DNA of 64,000 nucleotides from the NCBI GenBank assembly GCA_036802945.1, contig DAIRVG010000015.1:1-64000 (forward strand), given 5' to 3'. This document shows, piece by piece, positions 42,341 through 51,213 of the stretch (position 1 is the stretch's first letter; every line of letters begins with the position of its first letter). The notes under the pieces are model-generated. The model saw only the letters and a program-made list of their open reading frames with translations. It searched no databases and was not told where the DNA came from. This DNA comes from Gp6-AA40 sp036802945. GTDB taxonomy: Bacteria > Acidobacteriota > Vicinamibacteria > Vicinamibacterales > UBA2999. The translations under genes were made by a program, and so were the position numbers.

Positions 42341-44827
42341 ATGGCTGACAAGAAACTCGTCGGACAAAACTACACGACCCCCGACCTCAGGGCGAAAGTG
42401 ACTGGCCGCTCGAAATATGCGGAGGACTTCCGCGCCGAGGGGATGCTGTTCGCGAGGCTGCTCCTCAGCCCATACCCACACGCGCGTATCGCGAGCATCG
42501 ATACGAGCGCGGCACTCGCCATGCCGGGCGTGAGAGCGATCCTCACGGCCGACGAGGTGCCAGGACCCAAGGATCAGGTCAACGACGCGGGCCAGACCAT
42601 TCGAGCCAACCCGAAGAGTGAGAAGGCGCTGACCAACGAGCCGCTCTATCAGGGCGAGCCCGTTCTTGCCGTGGCGGCCGTCGACGAGCTGACGGCGGCT
42701 GACGCGATCGAAAAGATCAAGATCCGGTGGGAACGGTTGCCGTTCAGTGTGGATCCGGTCGCGTCGCTGCTGCCAGGTGCAATGAATCCCCGTGTGGAAG
42801 GGAACGTCTGGGTGCGGGCCACGCCCGTGCAAGGGCAGCCACCTGGTCTGCCCGAAGTGGTCGATTTGAAATGGACTCAGGCGGAAGTCGAGGAGTACAA
42901 CGCGGGCCGTCTGCCAATGGGCAAGGACACCGATCCGAGCTGGTCGTACGGCGACCTCGAGGCCGGCTTCAAGAAAGCGTCGCTCGTTCTCGACGAGACC
43001 TTCGTCACGCCGAACACCAGCCATCAGTGCCTCGAGAGCCGCACCTCGATGGCGTACTGGCAGAACGGCAAGCTCTTTATCCACCTGTCGACGCAGAGCA
43101 CCGTGCAGACGGTGATGTCGGTAGTGCGCTGGCTGGATATCCAGCCGGAAAACGTCGTGCTCATCAGCGAGTACTGCGGCGGCGGTTATGGGAGCAAGGG
43201 GACGGGGACGGTCTCGGATGTCATCCCCGCGCTGCTCGCGAAGAAGACGGGCACGCCGGTGCAGATGCGCATCAGCCGCGAGGAAGAGCACTCCATTGGT
43301 GGCGGGCGTCCCGCCGTGCACGGCCGGATGAAAGTCGGGTTTACCAAGGAAGGTCGCATCACTGCGGTCGACCTGTTCACCGTGGTCGAAGGCGGGCCGT
43401 ACGGCCCGGGGAACGACGGCAACACGGCCAGCCGCTTCGCGTCGCTGCTGTATCAGCCCGAGGCCATGCGCTGGCGCGGTGTGACGGCGATCACCAATAC
43501 GCCTCCTCGCCGCGCGCAGAGCCAGCCTGGCGGTATGCAGGGCATCGTGCTGATGGAACCGGTGGTCGCCAAGGCGGCACGCCAGCTCGGGATCGACCAG
43601 GTCGAGATCCGGAAGATCAATGCGCCGGCCGGCAAAGCCAAGTTCGGCGCGGCGGATGCGCGGGGCAACCGCACCTATCCGACCAGTTGCTTCGTCAAGG
43701 AGGCGCTTGATAAAGGCGCGCAGATCTTCAAGTGGGATGAACGCAAAGCCAGAAACGGTCAGCGCGAGGGCACGAAGGTGCGTGGCAGCGGCGTGGCGAT
43801 CAGCGCGTATAACGCGGGCTCAGTCGGCTTCGACGGCCTCTTCGTCATCAAGCCGGACGGCCGGATGTACATCCAGACCGGCATCGGCAACCTTGGCACC
43901 GAATCGTTTTCTGATTGTCAGCGCGTTTCCGCCGAGATGATGGGCATGCCCTGGGAGAAATGTGAGCTCACCTGGGGCGACACATCCAGGAACCTGCCGT
44001 GGAGCTGCGTGTCGGGTGGCAGCCAGACGATACACGCGATGACGCGCGCCGCGCACGCCACGGCGACCGATGCGATCAAGAAACTGCAGCAGATCGCGGC
44101 GATGGATCTCGGTGGCCGGCCCGAGGACTACGTCGTGGCAAACGAGCGGGTCGCGCGCCGAGGTGGAGGCGCCGGTATGACGCTCGCGAAGGCTGCGCAG
44201 CGGGCGATCGAGCTCCGGGGGATTTACGACGGTCACGAAGTGCCCAACGAAATCAACGCCTTCACCAAGCGATCTGCCGCGGCGCTTGCCGGGCAGGGCT
44301 TGATGGGCGTGGCCAAAGACGCGTACCCGCGCGACGGCACGTCGATATCCTTCGTTGCGGCGTTTGCCGAAGTCGAGATGGACGTCGAGACAGGCGTGTA
44401 CCGCATTCTCGACTATCTCTGCGTCGCCGACGTCGGGACCGTCATCCATCCAAACTCGCTGGGCGGCCAGATACTCGGCCGCTCGATTCTGGGCATCGGG
44501 CACGCGATCGGCCAGCGGTGGGTGTACGACCAGCGCTACGGCGTGGCGCTGGCGCGGAGGTTCTATCAGAACAAGCCGCCGTCGATTCTCGACGTGCCGG
44601 TGAACATGGATTGGGCGGCAGTCGAGCTTCCCGATCCGGAGTCGCCGGTTGGCGCACGCGGCATCGGCGAGCCTCCGGTCGCAGCTGGTTGCGCGGCCGT
44701 GCTGAACGCGATTTCCGCCGCCGTGGGTGACGAGGTGTTCGTGCGCGCGCCCGTGCAGCTCGACCACATCTTGACCGCGTTGGAAATGGGCAGACCCACG
44801 CAGCCCCGATTGACGGCGAACGTCTGA
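42341..44827 (+). CDS. Mo hydroxylase molybdopterin-binding large subunit (PaoC/CoxL-like family)
   Basis: An 828-residue molybdenum-cofactor subunit of the xanthine dehydrogenase family. Domain markers are TGRSKYAEDF at the N-terminus, LLSPYPHARI, the FVTPNTSHQCLES segment, GGGYGSKGTG for cofactor binding, and catalytic Glu777 in GIGEPPVAAG near the C-terminus. No CO dehydrogenase VAYRCSFR active-site loop is seen, so an aldehyde, N-heterocycle or aromatic substrate is more likely than CO. ATG at 42341 is preferred over GTG at 42335. It closes an operon encoding all three subunits, a cytochrome b and a small unknown protein. Confidence 0.9.
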   Translation: MADKKLVGQNYTTPDLRAKVTGRSKYAEDFRAEGMLFARLLLSPYPHARIASIDTSAALAMPGVRAILTADEVPGPKDQVNDAGQTIRANPKSEKALTNEPLYQGEPVLAVAAVDELTAADAIEKIKIRWERLPFSVDPVASLLPGAMNPRVEGNVWVRATPVQGQPPGLPEVVDLKWTQAEVEEYNAGRLPMGKDTDPSWSYGDLEAGFKKASLVLDETFVTPNTSHQCLESRTSMAYWQNGKLFIHLSTQSTVQTVMSVVRWLDIQPENVVLISEYCGGGYGSKGTGTVSDVIPALLAKKTGTPVQMRISREEEHSIGGGRPAVHGRMKVGFTKEGRITAVDLFTVVEGGPYGPGNDGNTASRFASLLYQPEAMRWRGVTAITNTPPRRAQSQPGGMQGIVLMEPVVAKAARQLGIDQVEIRKINAPAGKAKFGAADARGNRTYPTSCFVKEALDKGAQIFKWDERKARNGQREGTKVRGSGVAISAYNAGSVGFDGLFVIKPDGRMYIQTGIGNLGTESFSDCQRVSAEMMGMPWEKCELTWGDTSRNLPWSCVSGGSQTIHAMTRAAHATATDAIKKLQQIAAMDLGGRPEDYVVANERVARRGGGAGMTLAKAAQRAIELRGIYDGHEVPNEINAFTKRSAAALAGQGLMGVAKDAYPRDGTSISFVAAFAEVEMDVETGVYRILDYLCVADVGTVIHPNSLGGQILGRSILGIGHAIGQRWVYDQRYGVALARRFYQNKPPSILDVPVNMDWAAVELPDPESPVGARGIGEPPVAAGCAAVLNAISAAVGDEVFVRAPVQLDHILTALEMGRPTQPRLTANV

Positions 44828-44835
44828 CCTCCGAT

Positions 44836-44902
44836 AACTCCCAATTCCCAACTTCCAATTCCCAAGGAGCTCGTCTTGGGAGTTGGGAGTTGGAGGTTGG
44901 GA
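44836..44902. repeat. Imperfect inverted repeat of CTTGGGAGTTGGGAGTT-type sequence
   Basis: The left arm (44836-44866) is the reverse complement of the TTGGGAATTGG form and the right arm (44875-44902) reads CTTGGGAGTTGGGAGTTGG. The right-arm word recurs at 49448-49472. The element lies between convergent genes. Confidence 0.75.
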
Positions 44903-44909
44903 TACGCGG

Positions 44910-44929
44910 CGCGGACCTTTAGGTCCGCG
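44910..44929. repeat. Perfect palindrome of the GCGGACCT-AGGTCCGC family, intergenic
   Basis: Stem CGCGGACCT / AGGTCCGCG with a two-base loop, between convergent genes ending at 44827 and 44942. It shares its core with the in-frame copy at 2254-2273 and could act as a two-way terminator. Confidence 0.85.
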
Positions 44930-44941
44930 TGAAAACACTCC

Positions 44942-45898
44942 TCACGCCTCTTTCCTGAAGCCGTACAGCTCCGCCGCATTCTGCACCAGGATGCGGTTGC
45001 GCGTCGGCTCGTCCGGCGCCCATTTCGACATGAGATCGAACAGCATCGCATCGTCTGGCTTCGTGGTCTCGTTCGGATGCGGCCAGTTGCTCCCCCACAC
45101 CATGCGTTCGGGCGCGGCCTTGATGTAGGCCTGCGCGACCTTCGTAATGTCGGCATAGCCGGGCGGGCCGTCCTTGGTGTTGTCGTAGGTCACCGACAGC
45201 TTGACCCACGTGCGCCCCTTGTCGACCAGCTTGCGGACGACGTTGTAGACCGGATGGCTCAGGCCGGCAGGCTGCGGGACGTGCCCCATGTGATCGAACA
45301 CGAGCGTGGAGGGCAGGCGATTCCACAACGCTTCGTTTGCGACGATCTGGTCGGGACCCATGTTGATCTGCACGTGCCAGCCGAGCGCGGTCACGCGCTT
45401 CGACAACGGTTCGATCATGTCGATCGACGTCGCCGCCGTGGAGGTATCGGTGATCGAGAAGCGGATGCCGCGAATGCCGCGGTCGGCCAGCGCTTTCAGC
45501 TCCGCATCCGTAACGGTCGGGTGGACGACGGCGACGCCACGCGCATTCGGCCCCAGCTTCGAAATCGCATCGAGCGTCACGCGGTTGTCGGTGACGTAGG
45601 CTGACGGCGTCACGATGATGTTGCGGCTCGTGCCGATCCGGCGCTGCAGCATGCGGAATTCCTCGACGCGCGCGTCTGGTATGAGCCGGCCTCCTGACGT
45701 CGGGGCCGGAAAGCGCACCGCGTCGTAGATGTGGTGGTGGCAGTCGCACGCGCCCGGCGGCGCCTTGAGCTTCGCCGGCTCGGTGCCCGCGGAATTTGGC
45801 ACCTGCTGGGCAAACATTTCTTCAACGTACATTCGCGATGACGTTGCCGCCAGCGCCAGCATCGAGGCGCCTTTGATGAACGTGCGTCGTCCGAGCAT
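44942..45898 (-). CDS. Tat-exported amidohydrolase, 2-pyrone-4,6-dicarboxylate lactonase-like
   Basis: A 318-residue TIM-barrel amidohydrolase of the Amidohydro_2 family. Visible motifs are CDCHHHIYD (metal site), VAVVHPTVTD, GIRGIRFSI, LVFDHMGHVPQP and MVWGSNWPHPNE. This is the pattern of LigI-type lactonases acting on ring-cleavage products. It has a twin-arginine signal (MLGRRTFIKGASMLALAATS), so it works outside the cytoplasm. It converges with the molybdenum hydroxylase operon and is divergent from the TonB-type gene at 46085. Together the group suggests periplasmic processing of aromatic or lactone compounds. Substrate is inferred. Confidence 0.85.
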   Translation of the reverse strand: MLGRRTFIKGASMLALAATSSRMYVEEMFAQQVPNSAGTEPAKLKAPPGACDCHHHIYDAVRFPAPTSGGRLIPDARVEEFRMLQRRIGTSRNIIVTPSAYVTDNRVTLDAISKLGPNARGVAVVHPTVTDAELKALADRGIRGIRFSITDTSTAATSIDMIEPLSKRVTALGWHVQINMGPDQIVANEALWNRLPSTLVFDHMGHVPQPAGLSHPVYNVVRKLVDKGRTWVKLSVTYDNTKDGPPGYADITKVAQAYIKAAPERMVWGSNWPHPNETTKPDDAMLFDLMSKWAPDEPTRNRILVQNAAELYGFRKEA

Positions 45899-46084
45899 GT
45901 TTCTCTCCGCGTTCGCGAGTCTGTGGTGCGCCTCGGATTGTGCACCAGGACGCGGCTATTGCCTTTACGAAATTCGGTGCTCAAGCCCCTAGGCCGAGAT
46001 GAGGCATTACGGGCGTATACTGCGCCGCACACGGTCCTCTCGGTCGCTCGCCTTCTTACATGTCCCGTTTACGGAGGAGGATAT

Positions 46085-49000
46085 ATGAGGCGTTTTCTCA
46101 GGGGATTCTCGATCGGCGTCCTGAGTGTTTTTCTGACCGCCGGCCTCGCCTGGGCGCAGCTGTCAACCGCCCAGCTCAGTGGTCGGATCACCGACCAGAG
46201 TGCTGCCGTTCTTCCCGGGGTCACCGTCACGGCGACGCAAACGGCCACGGGGTTCACCCGAAGCGACGTGACCGATAGCAACGGGTCGTACGTGCTGTCG
46301 AACCTGCCGCCCGGTCCCTATCGGTTGGAGGTGTCGCTCTCAGGCTTCCGTTCCTACGTCCAGACGGGCATCGTCCTGCAGGTCGCCGGCTCGCCGGCGA
46401 TCAACGTGGTGCTGTCGGTCGGTGCGCTCGAGGAGTCCGTGACGGTGGAAGGGGCCGCGCCGCTGGTGGACGTGCAGAGCTCCGGCATCAGCGACGTCGT
46501 TCGGAACGAGGAAATCCTGGCGTTGCCGCTCAACGGTCGCAATGCCGTCGAGCTCGTGATGATGTCGGGCGCGGCCGTGCAGGTGACAAACGCACCGCAG
46601 CGGGCGGTGCCCGGCGGGCTCGGGGTGTCGGTGGCCGGCGGGCAGTCCTTCGGGGTGGCGTACCTGCTCGACGGCGCCATGCACAACAACCCTCAGGACA
46701 ATTTGAACCTCCCGTTCCCGTTCCCGGATGCGCTGCAGGAGTTCAGCGTGGCCACGAGCGGATTGAGCGCCCAGCACGGCATGCACTCCGGCGCCGCGGT
46801 CAACGCCGTGACGAAGTCGGGCACCAACCGCTTTACGGGCAACGCCTTCGAGTTCGTGCGCGATCGGCGCTTCAACGCCAAGAACCCGTTCGCACAGATC
46901 GGACCGGACGGGAAACGCGTGGACGATGGCCTCAAGCGCAACCAGTTCGGGGGCACGCTGGGTGGACCACTCGTGCAGAACCGGCTGTTCTTCTTCGGGG
47001 CGTTCCAGGGCACGACGGTCCGCCAGCAGCCGGCCGCCAACATCGCGTGGGTGCCGACGCCCGCGATGCTGGCCGGCGACTTCACGGCGTTCGCCTCGCC
47101 CGCCTGCAACGGGGGACGGCAGATCACGCTGCGGGGTGGATTCGAGAACAACCGGGTCAATCCGTCGCAGCTCAGCCCTGCGGCGCTCAACATGACCCGC
47201 CGCCTGCCGACGACGACGGATCCGTGCGGCCAGGTTACGTATTCGCAGGCGAAGGACAGCAACGAGCTGCAGTACGTCGGCCGGATCGACTACCAGCGGA
47301 CCTCCGACCACACGATCTTCGGCCGCTACATGGCCACCTCGGCCACCCAGCCGATTCCCATGCGGGAAGGAGATACTGTCCTGTCCCTGTTCGACGCCGC
47401 GAACAACGTCGGCCTGCTCGGCATGGATGCCCTGGCCCATTCGCTGGCGATCGGCGATACGCGCGTGTTCGGCCCGAACACCGTGAACTCGATTCGGTTT
47501 TCCTTCAACCGCTCCGCTGTCAGCCGCCTCGCGCCGGAGACATTCGAGCCACACGACCTCGGCTCCGACGTGTACAGCTATTCGCCCCACGTCATGTGGG
47601 TGCGAGTACAGGGCGCGTTCGAGGCCCAGAATCAGGGCCCGAGCCGGTTCCTGACGAACGCCTCTCAACTGAGCGACGACTACACCGTCGTCCGCGGCAG
47701 CCACCAGGTATCGCTTGGCGCGAGCGCCGCGTACTGGCGGTACTACTTCGAGACGCAGGCACGCTCCGGCGGCTTCTGGACCTTTACGGGAGGGCTGACC
47801 GGGCTGGGCCTGGCGGACTTTCTCATGGGCCGCGTCGGCCGGCTCGAACATGGCGGCCCGGCGATCCTGCCGATGGACCAGTGGTACATGGGCCTGTATG
47901 GCCAGGACACCTGGCGCGCGACGTCGCGACTGACGATCAACGCAGGCCTTCGGTGGGAGCCCTATTTCGGACAGAACGTCACAAGTGGCGCCGTCTATAA
48001 CTTCAGCCGCGAGAACTTGCGCAATAACGTGAGGAGCCAGGCGTTCGTGAACGCGCCAGCCGGTCTCCTCTATCCGGGCGATCCTGGGTTCCCGCCGGGC
48101 AAGCGCGGGCTGTTCACGCAGTGGCTGAATTTCTCGCCGCGCGTCGGGCTTGGCTGGGACGTGAGCGGAAATGGCAAGACGGCGGTGCGTGCGTCCTACG
48201 GGCTGACGTACGACTTCCCGAACGCCGAGTATCAGCTCATTAATGCGAACTCGCCGCCGTATGGCAACCGCTCGATCGTGGAAGATCCTCCCGGCGGGTT
48301 CGATCGGCCCTACGCCCATCTGGGCGGGGATCCGCACCCGATTCTGACGAACCGCAACACGCAATTCCTCCCGTTCGGCGCGTACGGGGCGACCGATCCG
48401 AACATCAACTCGCCGCGCATCCAGCAGTGGAACGTCACCCTCGAGCAGCAGCTCGGGACGGTCTGGCAGGTGGCCGCGAGCTACATCGGCAGCCACACCG
48501 ATCGTCTGTGGGAGCAGGTGGCGATCAATCCCGGCGTGTTCCTGGGATTGGGTCCGTGCGCGCTCCAGGGAGTTTCTTACCCGATCTGCAGCACCAACGC
48601 GAACCTGAACCAGCGGCGGGTGTTCTCGCTTTCCGGCGAGAACCCGGCGGCGGCGCGGCTCCTGGGCAACATGGATATCCACCAGGCCGTGGGGACGCAG
48701 GACTACAAGGGGCTGAAGCTGTCGTTCCAGCGCCGGGCCGGCGACGGCGTGAGCCTCAGCGGCAATTACACCGTGTCGCGCTGCTTTGGCGATCCTGCGC
48801 TGCAGACGGGCGGCTTCCCGCAGATTGCCAACGGCTATACCAACCCCGACGATTTTTCATTCGATCGCGGGATCTGCGACCAGGATCGGACGCACATCGG
48901 CACCCTGGTCGCCGGCGTGCGAACACCGCGGATGGACAACGGCGCGCTGCGTGCCGCATTCTCGGATTGGCGGATCTCGGGCATCTTCAGCGCGCGTTCC

Positions 49001-49432
49001 GGGCAGCCGCTGAACGTCATCGCCGGCCAGGACCGCGCGTTCACCGGCATCCAGAATCAGCGGGTCGACCAGGTGCTCTCGAACCCATACGGAAAGAAAA
49101 CGCTGAACGACTGGCTCAACCCGGCCGCGTTCGCGCTGCCGGCGCCGGGCACGCTCGGCAACTTCCGCCGCAACAGCGTGCGCGCGCCGGGCTACCGATC
49201 GATCGACCTGGCACTCTCGCGCCTCATCCCGTTCGGCGCCAGCCGGACGGTGGAGCTCCGAGTGGAGACGTTCAACCTGCTCAACACGTTCAACTGGGGC
49301 GCGCCGATCGCGGGGCCCATCCAGGGTGGAAGGATCACCGATACGAATTTCAGTGCGGGTACGTTCGGCCGGGTGACATCAATCGCGGGCACGCCGCGTG
49401 TCCTGCAGTTCGGCGTCAAGTACGGCTTCTGA
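46085..49432 (+). CDS. TonB-dependent-receptor-like outer-membrane protein with CarboxypepD_reg domain (second)
   Basis: An 1115-residue protein with signal peptide (FSIGVLSVFLTAGLAWAQ), a CarboxypepD_reg domain (LSGRITDQSAAVLPGVTVTA, SYVLSNLPPGPYRLEVSLSG), a plug region (LPLNGRNAVELVMMSG, AVNAVTKSGTNRFTGNAFEF) and a long barrel ending VLQFGVKYGF. It is related to the 36215-39265 product but clearly diverged. GGAGGAGG lies five bases upstream of the ATG, making this start secure. It faces away from the amidohydrolase gene; the 186 bases between them could hold a shared regulatory region. Confidence 0.88.
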   Translation: MRRFLRGFSIGVLSVFLTAGLAWAQLSTAQLSGRITDQSAAVLPGVTVTATQTATGFTRSDVTDSNGSYVLSNLPPGPYRLEVSLSGFRSYVQTGIVLQVAGSPAINVVLSVGALEESVTVEGAAPLVDVQSSGISDVVRNEEILALPLNGRNAVELVMMSGAAVQVTNAPQRAVPGGLGVSVAGGQSFGVAYLLDGAMHNNPQDNLNLPFPFPDALQEFSVATSGLSAQHGMHSGAAVNAVTKSGTNRFTGNAFEFVRDRRFNAKNPFAQIGPDGKRVDDGLKRNQFGGTLGGPLVQNRLFFFGAFQGTTVRQQPAANIAWVPTPAMLAGDFTAFASPACNGGRQITLRGGFENNRVNPSQLSPAALNMTRRLPTTTDPCGQVTYSQAKDSNELQYVGRIDYQRTSDHTIFGRYMATSATQPIPMREGDTVLSLFDAANNVGLLGMDALAHSLAIGDTRVFGPNTVNSIRFSFNRSAVSRLAPETFEPHDLGSDVYSYSPHVMWVRVQGAFEAQNQGPSRFLTNASQLSDDYTVVRGSHQVSLGASAAYWRYYFETQARSGGFWTFTGGLTGLGLADFLMGRVGRLEHGGPAILPMDQWYMGLYGQDTWRATSRLTINAGLRWEPYFGQNVTSGAVYNFSRENLRNNVRSQAFVNAPAGLLYPGDPGFPPGKRGLFTQWLNFSPRVGLGWDVSGNGKTAVRASYGLTYDFPNAEYQLINANSPPYGNRSIVEDPPGGFDRPYAHLGGDPHPILTNRNTQFLPFGAYGATDPNINSPRIQQWNVTLEQQLGTVWQVAASYIGSHTDRLWEQVAINPGVFLGLGPCALQGVSYPICSTNANLNQRRVFSLSGENPAAARLLGNMDIHQAVGTQDYKGLKLSFQRRAGDGVSLSGNYTVSRCFGDPALQTGGFPQIANGYTNPDDFSFDRGICDQDRTHIGTLVAGVRTPRMDNGALRAAFSDWRISGIFSARSGQPLNVIAGQDRAFTGIQNQRVDQVLSNPYGKKTLNDWLNPAAFALPAPGTLGNFRRNSVRAPGYRSIDLALSRLIPFGASRTVELRVETFNLLNTFNWGAPIAGPIQGGRITDTNFSAGTFGRVTSIAGTPRVLQFGVKYGF

Positions 49433-49447
49433 ACGACAGAGAGTCAT

Positions 49448-49472
49448 CTTGGGAGTTGGGAGTTGGGAATTC
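49448..49472 (+). repeat. Second copy of CTTGGGAGTTGGGAGTTGG-type repeat
   Basis: The first 19 bases match the word starting at 44875, and the sequence then continues GGAATTC. It lies 16 bases after the stop of the TonB-type gene. Confidence 0.75.
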
Positions 49473-49486
49473 ACGTTACGATGAGA

Positions 49487-49563
49487 ACGGGCCACGGAGG
49501 TACGAAGACACGGAGAATAAAGGTACCTCGTACCCTCCGTGACTCCGTGCCTCCGTGGCCCGT
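49487..49563. repeat. Long inverted repeat with 14-bp arms, CCACGGAGG family
   Basis: ACGGGCCACGGAGG at 49487-49500 is perfectly complementary to CCTCCGTGGCCCGT at 49550-49563. Internal GACACGGAG and CTCCGTGACTCCGTG words pair imperfectly. It lies between convergent genes, so it may act as a bidirectional terminator. It looks like a dispersed repeat element. Confidence 0.88.
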
Positions 49564-49578
49564 AGTAGTGAAAGCGGT

Positions 49579-51123
49579 TTAGGGAACGCGATTCCCCAGG
49601 TTCAGGTCCCCGCTGCGCTGGAGGACCACCACGACCCCGGTCTTGTCGAGCGTGCCGGCGCCCAATTTGAGCAGCAGCTCGGCGGTGTCCTGCCGGTATC
49701 TGCGCGGAATCTGCAGGCGGCGGGCCCCAATATCCTTGGTGAGGACGGACAGGGAAATGCTCAACGGTGTCTGCCCGAACTCGTCCTTCTGATCGATCTT
49801 TGCACCCTTGCTGACCAGGTATTCGATGACGTCGTTCAGTCCCTGATACGTGGCCGCGTGCAGTGCGGTCCAGCCGTACTGTCCCGCGGCATTCACGTCG
49901 GCGCCATGCTCCACCAGGAACTTCGCGGTTTCGACCGCCGTGGCCCGTTCCGGGAGCTCTCGTTCCCTTTGCACGTCCGTGCCGGCTCCAGCCGCCATCA
50001 TCAACGGCGTCGTGCCCCGCTCGCTGGCGATGAGCGGATCCGCCCCCGCGTCCACCAACGCCTTGATCACGTCGAGGTTGTTGACTTCCGCGGCGAGGAA
50101 GAGCGGCGTGGCGCCCTGGAGAATGATTTCATCGACGGTGACGGCGGTGCGTTTCCCTTCGATTGCGACGTTGCCGTTCTTGATTTCCTCGGCAGCCTTT
50201 TCCTTGTCCTGGCTGAGACGGACATTCGGATTCGCGCCGTGCTTGAGAAGCGATTTGACAATGGTCAGGATGTCGTCCTTAGCCGCCAGATTGATTCCGT
50301 AATCTGAATCGCGCACGACGCGGTGCAACGAGGTGTACCCGCTCGCATCGGCGAGGTTGGGATCGGCGCCCTTGTCGAGCAGCACGTCCACGGCCTTCAC
50401 CTGCGCCATGGCGCTGGCGATCATCAGCGCCGTCAACCCAGTTTTCGGCTGCGCGTCGTTCGGTTTCGCGCCGGCGCGGAGCAGGATGCGGGCGCTGTCC
50501 TGATCGCCCTGCTGGGCGGCGAACATCAGCGGCGTGAAGCCGCTTTTCGAACCGGCCTGGACGTCGGCGCCGCCCTTGATCAGCTCCTCGACCACCGCCG
50601 ACTGACGTTCCGAGAGCGCCCACATCAAAGCGGTTTGTCCGCCATTGGACTCCTTGACGTTGGGGTTCGCGTGGTTCGCGAGCAACACACGCACGTCCGC
50701 GAGGTTGCCTCGTCTTGCAGCTTCCATGAGCGGCGTCTCGCCCGACATCAGGGCCGCATTGGGATCGGCGCCGGCCGCCAGCAGCCTTTCGGTCATGGCC
50801 GGATCCGCGTGTGCCACGGCCGCATACAGCGGCGTTGCGCCGAATTCGTTCGCCGCCTTCACGTTCGCGCCGGCGCGCAGGAGAAGATCGGCCATCTCCA
50901 GGTCGTTGCGGGTGGCCGCCCAGACCAGCGCGGCGGTCCCTTCGGCCCCGGCGACAGCGTGCTTCGCACGACCGTTCAACAGCGACTGCACGGCTGCGCG
51001 GTCCCCTTGCTTCGCGGCAGTCACCAGCGACACATTGCTTGCGTCGGCGGCAAGCGCGGCGCCCGCAAAAATCGTCGAGCCCATAAGTGCTGCCAGAATC
51101 GTTGCTCTCATTTTCATCGCCAT
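49579..51123 (-). CDS. Exported ankyrin-repeat protein (second copy)
   Basis: A protein of about 514 residues with signal peptide (MKMRATILAALMGSTIFAGAALA) and about ten ankyrin repeats, such as GTAALVWAATRNDLEMADLL, GETPLMEAARRGNLADVRVL and GWTALHAATYQGLNDVIEYL. It is a full-length paralogue of the product at 19737-21158, sharing the GGQTALMWA, GFTPLMFAAQQGD and FGQTPLSI segments. It lies downstream of a DUF1552 gene as in the first set, but here a 90-base gap with a strong palindrome separates them, not an overlap. Start at 51123 is chosen from several near Met codons. Confidence 0.87.
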   Translation of the reverse strand: MAMKMRATILAALMGSTIFAGAALAADASNVSLVTAAKQGDRAAVQSLLNGRAKHAVAGAEGTAALVWAATRNDLEMADLLLRAGANVKAANEFGATPLYAAVAHADPAMTERLLAAGADPNAALMSGETPLMEAARRGNLADVRVLLANHANPNVKESNGGQTALMWALSERQSAVVEELIKGGADVQAGSKSGFTPLMFAAQQGDQDSARILLRAGAKPNDAQPKTGLTALMIASAMAQVKAVDVLLDKGADPNLADASGYTSLHRVVRDSDYGINLAAKDDILTIVKSLLKHGANPNVRLSQDKEKAAEEIKNGNVAIEGKRTAVTVDEIILQGATPLFLAAEVNNLDVIKALVDAGADPLIASERGTTPLMMAAGAGTDVQRERELPERATAVETAKFLVEHGADVNAAGQYGWTALHAATYQGLNDVIEYLVSKGAKIDQKDEFGQTPLSISLSVLTKDIGARRLQIPRRYRQDTAELLLKLGAGTLDKTGVVVVLQRSGDLNLGNRVP

Positions 51124-51173
51124 TCTCCCGCTGAACGCCATCCAGGGGCGATTGCTTACATCTTACGTTTCCA

Positions 51174-51207
51174 GCCAAAGGTCCCTGCGATCGCGGGGAC
51201 CTTTGGC
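51174..51207. repeat. Perfect 12-bp palindrome GCCAAAGGTCCC / GGGACCTTTGGC
   Basis: The arms 51174-51185 and 51196-51207 pair perfectly around a 10-base loop. It lies just after the stop of the DUF1552 gene and before the ankyrin gene on the minus strand. It may reduce read-through between the two or be a dispersed element; no T-run follows. Confidence 0.88.
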
Positions 51208-51213
51208 GAATGG

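Noticed and set aside
40820..43321. An 833-codon minus-strand open frame across the Mo hydroxylase operon
   Set aside because: It spans the ends of several well-supported plus-strand genes and encodes a low-complexity basic product. It is an antisense artefact of codon bias.
42341..44827. Aerobic CO dehydrogenase large subunit (CoxL)
   Set aside because: The characteristic CoxL active-site loop with Cys is not seen, and the Tat signal and [4Fe-4S] insertion of the partner subunits fit the PaoABC type.
46340..48682. A 780-codon open frame on the minus strand opposite the TonB-type gene
   Set aside because: It is a high-G+C shadow frame. The plus strand has a signal peptide, family motifs and a strong ribosome binding site, while the minus product is Arg/His-rich with no domain.
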